A stretch of 44,154 nucleotides of DNA from positions 1 to 44,154 of the forward strand of contig CAYVUI010000020.1 in NCBI GenBank assembly GCA_964454745.1, read 5' to 3'. This document shows, one piece after another, positions 40,610 through 44,154 of the stretch (positions within the stretch are counted from its first letter, which is position 1; the number at the start of each line of letters is the position of its first letter). The stretch comes from CAYVUI01 sp964454745. GTDB taxonomy: Bacteria; Planctomycetota; Phycisphaerae; Sedimentisphaerales; Anaerohalosphaeraceae. The notes below the pieces were generated by a model. The model was given only the letters and a program-made list of their open reading frames with translations, was not told the DNA's origin and searched no databases. The translations under genes were made by a program, and so were the position numbers.

Positions 40610-41605
40610 ATGAAACTGTATATTTTACTCATTCTAACGATCCCTGTGCTGCTGTGTTCATGCCAGCCTCGGGAAACGACCCCCCCGGTCCTGGAGGATG
40701 TTGAATCAGGCCCTGTTTTAACCGTCGGTGAATTCACCAGGATTTACGATCCCTCCATCGGCCAGCAGAAGTGGTACATCAATGACCATTGCTTTATTTT
40801 CGGCAATGACGGCAAATGGCATCTGTTCGGGATCACCCGCCAGGAGCCGGCCAGCCCGATCGAGGAGGACAACTTCGCCCATGCCGTATCGGATCATCTG
40901 CTAAATCCCCAATGGAAAAAGCAGCCTTTTGCATTGAGCACATCAGAGAAGGCGGGGGAGTCACATCTCTGGGCACCGCACGTAATCTGTTACAACGGCA
41001 CGTATTATATGTTCTACTGCGGGGGAGGCGCAAACAATACACAGTACCGCATCCACCTGGCGATGTCGAAAGATCTCTACAACTGGCAGCGGCATCCGGC
41101 CAATCCGGTCGTCATGGACGGCTACGATGCCCGCGATCCCTTTATATTACGGCATAAAAACCAATGGCTGATGTACTATACCGCCACTAGCGAGCCTGCC
41201 GGCGGTAATCACATCGTTGCCTGCCGTACCAGCAAAGACCTGGTTCACTGGAGTCCGCGTAAGATCGTCTTTACGGATCCTTCTAAAGGGACGTGGGGCG
41301 GCCCGACGGAATCGCCCACAGTCGTAAAGTACGGAGACTTTTACTACCTGTTCATTGGCCCGAGGGATAAATATGACGGCACAGCAGTGTACCGCAGCCG
41401 CGATCTTTTCGCATGGCAAATTCAAGATGAAGTCGCCCGGATCGATTCCCACGCCGCCGAGGTAATCCGAGATAAAAACGGCAAATGGTACGTCAGCCAC
41501 TGCGGCTGGGGGCAGGGCGGGGTATACCTCGCGCCGCTGCAATGGATTAATACCGTGCCGGAACAATCCGTCTCTTTGAAGAAACCCGGGCATTGCTATC
41601 CGTAA
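40610..41605 (+). CDS. Propeller glycosidase-like lipoprotein (GH43/GH32-like)
   Basis: The product has 331 residues from ATG 40610, one base after the symporter stop. A TTG four codons earlier is in frame but less likely. The lipoprotein signal ends 'VLLCSCQPRE'. Five-bladed-propeller motifs: 'WYINDHCFIFGNDGKWHLFGI' (nucleophile-region Asp candidate), 'ESHLWAPHVICYNGTYYMFYCGG', 'DARDPFILRHKNQWLMYYTA' (RDP motif) and 'GGPTESPTVVKYGDFYYLFIGP' (Glu, general-acid candidate). This arrangement is close to GH32/GH43 beta-fructosidase- or arabinosidase-like enzymes. The lipid anchor places it on the surface, next to the importer. The exact glycan is unknown. Confidence 0.8.
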   Translation: MKLYILLILTIPVLLCSCQPRETTPPVLEDVESGPVLTVGEFTRIYDPSIGQQKWYINDHCFIFGNDGKWHLFGITRQEPASPIEEDNFAHAVSDHLLNPQWKKQPFALSTSEKAGESHLWAPHVICYNGTYYMFYCGGGANNTQYRIHLAMSKDLYNWQRHPANPVVMDGYDARDPFILRHKNQWLMYYTATSEPAGGNHIVACRTSKDLVHWSPRKIVFTDPSKGTWGGPTESPTVVKYGDFYYLFIGPRDKYDGTAVYRSRDLFAWQIQDEVARIDSHAAEVIRDKNGKWYVSHCGWGQGGVYLAPLQWINTVPEQSVSLKKPGHCYP

Positions 41606-41631
41606 ACCCTAACTAAATGGAGTTCTTAAAT

Positions 41632-44154
41632 ATGAAGTATACTTACCTTGCTTGTTTTCTTGGCCTTATCCTGGCTGTGTCCAGTGCCGCTGGTTTTGAG
41701 GATTTTGCCCGGTGTGAAAAGGGCAGCATTGTCGATAAAAACGGTCCCATCCGGTTCGTAAGTTTTAATATTCCCTGTCTGCATTACAACGAGGATTACC
41801 TTCCCTTTACCGAGATCAATCCATGGCGTTTGCCCAATGAATATGAAATCACCGATGCCCTCGAGGCCGTTCGCCAGATGGGCGGCACGGTCGTTCGCAT
41901 TTATTCCCTCTCGGTCCGCCAGGCGGACGATGACCCCGAAATCATTCGCCATATCATCGGGCCCGGCCAGTTTGATGACCGAGCGTTTGAACCGATGGAT
42001 AAACTGCTCGAAGTTGCCAACCAAAAAGGCATTCGCGTAATCATCCCGTTTATCGACAACTGGAAGTGGTGGGGCGGTATCGAGGCCTGTGCGGCCTTTC
42101 GCGGTAAGAGTAAAGATGAGTTCTGGACCGATGAGCTGCTCTTTGAAGATTATAAGCGGATGGTCAGTTACCTCGTAAACCGGACCAACATCTACACCGG
42201 CCAAAAATACCGTGATGACAAGGCGATTCTCGCTTGGGAAACCGGCAATGAGCTTGTCTGCCCGCATAAATGGACGCAAAAGGCCGCCGCGTTTATCAAG
42301 AGCATTGACCAGAATCACCTGGTCCTCGACGGCTACCATACTACCGATCTTCGAAAAGAGTCCATCGAGGATGAAAACATTGATTTCGTTACTTCGCATC
42401 ACTATGTCTCCAATGCAAATGAGACGGTTCGAAAGATCAAGCAAAACGCTCAAATGGTTGGCAATAAAAAGCCGTACTTCGTGGGAGAGTTCGGCTTTCT
42501 TGACACGGATGATATTGAGAAGATTCTGGATGCGGTAATCCACAATGACGTCAGCGGGGCGTTGATCTGGTCGCTTCGTTACCGCAACCGCGACGGTGGT
42601 TTCTACTGGCACAGCGAACCGGCGGGCGGAAACCTCTATAAAGCCTACCACTGGCCCGGTTTCCCCACCGGAAATACGTATGATGAGAAGAACCTGCTGG
42701 CCCTGATGCGGAACAAAGCATTCGAGATTCAAAATCTCAACATTCCCGCAATTGAAAAACCATTCGCTCCCAGGCTTTTGGAGATCAAAACGCCCGCAGC
42801 AATCTCATGGCAATCCGCTGCCGGCACACAAACCTGCAATGTTCAGAGGTCCAGAACACCAAACGGCCCCTGGCAGACGGTGGGGTCTGATATTGATGAT
42901 ACCTGGGTGCAGTACCGCCCGCTGTTTAACGATGAAAGCATAGTGCCGGGGCACGAGTATTATTATCGCATCATTGCGAAAAATCATTCGGGGCTTTCCC
43001 AGCCGTCCAATATTGTCGGACCGGTTTCCGCAAAGCATAGAACGCTGGTGGACGAATTTGCAAATTTAGACAGAATTGACCGACAAAAAGGCAAGCTGGA
43101 AATCCGATCCGACCATTGCCGCAAGTTTAAGGAGGATATCCACCGTCTTGCCGGCGAAAAGAACAGCGAGATTATCTATCAGCTTTCCGAGCCCATCGAT
43201 TCCGTAAAGCTATGGGCCTTTTTCCCCGGTCGAATCCGCGATTTTGAGTTTTCCGTATCCAAAGATGGAAAAAAATATGATCGAATTCCGATCCGCCGCA
43301 ACGAGTATTTTTCCGGCACCGGGGATTATGGCTACTATAAGCCCGTGGAATTTATCGCTGAGGGCCTGGAAACCGATGCCCAATATCTGAAAATAACATT
43401 TACCGAAAAAGCCCAGCTGTCCCGCCTTGAGATCGGTTACGATCCGCTGCCCAATCCATTTTCACACACAAAGTCTCCCACGGGTTTTATCAAGGCGTTT
43501 AGCTGGGGCTGGTCCGGCTGGCGCGGTCAATATTCCGGAGACGGCCCGGTCGAATCCATGAAAAAGCTCGCGCAGACAGGGGCCAACTGGGTGTGCATCA
43601 CCTTTGCCGGCGAGGTCGAAACCTTTGATTCGCCGGACATCCTCTATAGCGACCGCAATTCCCGTATGGTCACCGATGACGAAATCTTCCGGGCGATCCG
43701 CCTGGCACGCGAGAACAATCTCAAGGTGATCCTGAAACCCGTCGTCAATTCCCGCGACACTACCTGGCGGGCGTGGATCAAATTTAACAAGGAAAACGGG
43801 AAAAAAGATCTCGAAAAATGGGATCAGTGGTGGACCAATTTTAACCAGTTCCTCCAATACTACGCAAAGATTGCAGAGGATACCGGCTGTGAGATGCTAT
43901 GCCTCGGTTGTGAGATGGAATCTACCGAAGAATTCGAGGGCCAGTGGAGAAATATGATCCGTGATATCCGTAAGATTTATTCCGGTGCGATCACTTACAA
44001 TGCCAACCACGGCCGCGAGGAGAAAATCTCCTGGTGGGACGCCGTGGATATTATCGGCATGAGCGGCTACTATCCCGTCGGCAATGACAATGTCGGTCTC
44101 GCTCTGCAGGATGACCTGAGCAAGGTACCCCCCTCGAATAGTTCCGTCAAGGCA
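41632..44154 (+). CDS. Secreted two-enzyme protein: GH5 domain plus GH113-like domain (3' end missing)
   Basis: The frame runs from ATG 41632 (GGAG nine bases upstream) without a stop to the window edge, 841 residues. A signal peptide (MKYTYLACFLGLILAVSSAAG) comes first. Residues about 25-360 form a GH5 (GH5_7-like) barrel with 'AILAWETGNEL' (acid/base E207) and 'KPYFVGEFGF' (nucleophile E286). A fibronectin-like segment ('PWQTVG', 'YYYRIIAKNHSGLSQPSN') and a further beta-sandwich ('SVKLWAFFPG', 'FSVSKDGKKYDRIPIRRNEYFSGTGDYGYY') follow to about 610. From about 620 a second barrel resembles GH113 beta-mannanases: 'FSWGWSGWRGQYSG', 'MLCLGCEMESTEEFEGQWRNMI' (acid/base candidate E761) and 'ITYNANHG'. 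The GH113 nucleophile would lie past the edge. Both families include beta-mannanases, so the protein likely attacks beta-mannan. Confidence 0.82.
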   Translation, partial: MKYTYLACFLGLILAVSSAAGFEDFARCEKGSIVDKNGPIRFVSFNIPCLHYNEDYLPFTEINPWRLPNEYEITDALEAVRQMGGTVVRIYSLSVRQADDDPEIIRHIIGPGQFDDRAFEPMDKLLEVANQKGIRVIIPFIDNWKWWGGIEACAAFRGKSKDEFWTDELLFEDYKRMVSYLVNRTNIYTGQKYRDDKAILAWETGNELVCPHKWTQKAAAFIKSIDQNHLVLDGYHTTDLRKESIEDENIDFVTSHHYVSNANETVRKIKQNAQMVGNKKPYFVGEFGFLDTDDIEKILDAVIHNDVSGALIWSLRYRNRDGGFYWHSEPAGGNLYKAYHWPGFPTGNTYDEKNLLALMRNKAFEIQNLNIPAIEKPFAPRLLEIKTPAAISWQSAAGTQTCNVQRSRTPNGPWQTVGSDIDDTWVQYRPLFNDESIVPGHEYYYRIIAKNHSGLSQPSNIVGPVSAKHRTLVDEFANLDRIDRQKGKLEIRSDHCRKFKEDIHRLAGEKNSEIIYQLSEPIDSVKLWAFFPGRIRDFEFSVSKDGKKYDRIPIRRNEYFSGTGDYGYYKPVEFIAEGLETDAQYLKITFTEKAQLSRLEIGYDPLPNPFSHTKSPTGFIKAFSWGWSGWRGQYSGDGPVESMKKLAQTGANWVCITFAGEVETFDSPDILYSDRNSRMVTDDEIFRAIRLARENNLKVILKPVVNSRDTTWRAWIKFNKENGKKDLEKWDQWWTNFNQFLQYYAKIAEDTGCEMLCLGCEMESTEEFEGQWRNMIRDIRKIYSGAITYNANHGREEKISWWDAVDIIGMSGYYPVGNDNVGLALQDDLSKVPPSNSSVKA

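Noticed and set aside
41626..42732. Long open frame of 368 codons on the minus strand
   Set aside because: It is antisense to the well-supported GH5 domain, has no recognisable motifs and looks like a codon-bias shadow.

Overview
The window looks like a scaffold from an uncultured planctomycete, probably of the Phycisphaerae/Sedimentisphaerales type. This is inferred from gene content only: PEP-CTERM sorting tails, dockerin-like Asn/Asp repeats ending in a 'WLNC.DPE' style, LamG and DNRLRE surface proteins, a type IV pilin-like protein with an H-X9-DG motif, and very dense carbohydrate-active and Gfo/Idh/MocA-type genes. A run of ten Ns (17406-17415) shows a scaffold join. No tRNA, rRNA, CRISPR array, transposase or phage gene was seen.

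Layout. (1) 1-3.8 kb: the tail of a PEP-CTERM DNRLRE protein, then a 1109-residue secreted protein with three DNRLRE modules, a dockerin-like segment and a putative glycosidase domain, closed by a strong intrinsic terminator. (2) 3.9-8.6 kb: a cytoplasmic five-bladed-propeller glycosidase and a GH38 alpha-mannosidase homologue whose nucleophile position is not Asp. (3) 8.6-12.6 kb, minus strand: a four-gene operon (propeller lipoprotein, zinc dehydrogenase, SGNH esterase lipoprotein, GH130 mannoside phosphorylase). It is divergent from (4) 12.7-17.2 kb, plus strand: a GntR/FCD regulator with two winged-helix domains, a class III aminotransferase, and a TIM-barrel/SUMF1-like fusion. The 89-bp divergent gap holds a near-perfect 30-bp dyad overlapping two divergent promoters; the regulator appears leaderless. 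(5) 17.1-22.3 kb, minus strand: a secreted helical-barrel/malectin protein, a URO-D-family protein and a secreted propeller protein (broken by the N gap). (6) 22.4-27.4 kb, minus strand: pilin-like, LamG/PEP-CTERM and LamG/dockerin-like surface proteins, two followed by GC-rich hairpins. (7) 27.8-44.2 kb, plus strand: an AraC regulator heading an uninterrupted run of eleven genes: tandem GH172, GH109-like, opine dehydrogenase, MttB-family methyltransferase, M20 peptidase, zinc dehydrogenase, UlaG-like lactonase, sodium:solute symporter, propeller lipoprotein, and a GH5 plus GH113-like protein cut by the window end.

How the genes may work together (inference). This is a glycan-foraging locus. 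Secreted enzymes (GH5/GH113, GH172, propeller lipoproteins, esterase) cut a mannose-rich, decorated glycan. The symporter imports products. Cytoplasmic GH38, GH130, dehydrogenases and the lactonase process them. MttB- and URO-D-family proteins beside an opine dehydrogenase and an M20 hydrolase suggest the substrate or a co-substrate carries methylated or N-substituted groups. Regulation appears to use at least two local one-component regulators, GntR and AraC.
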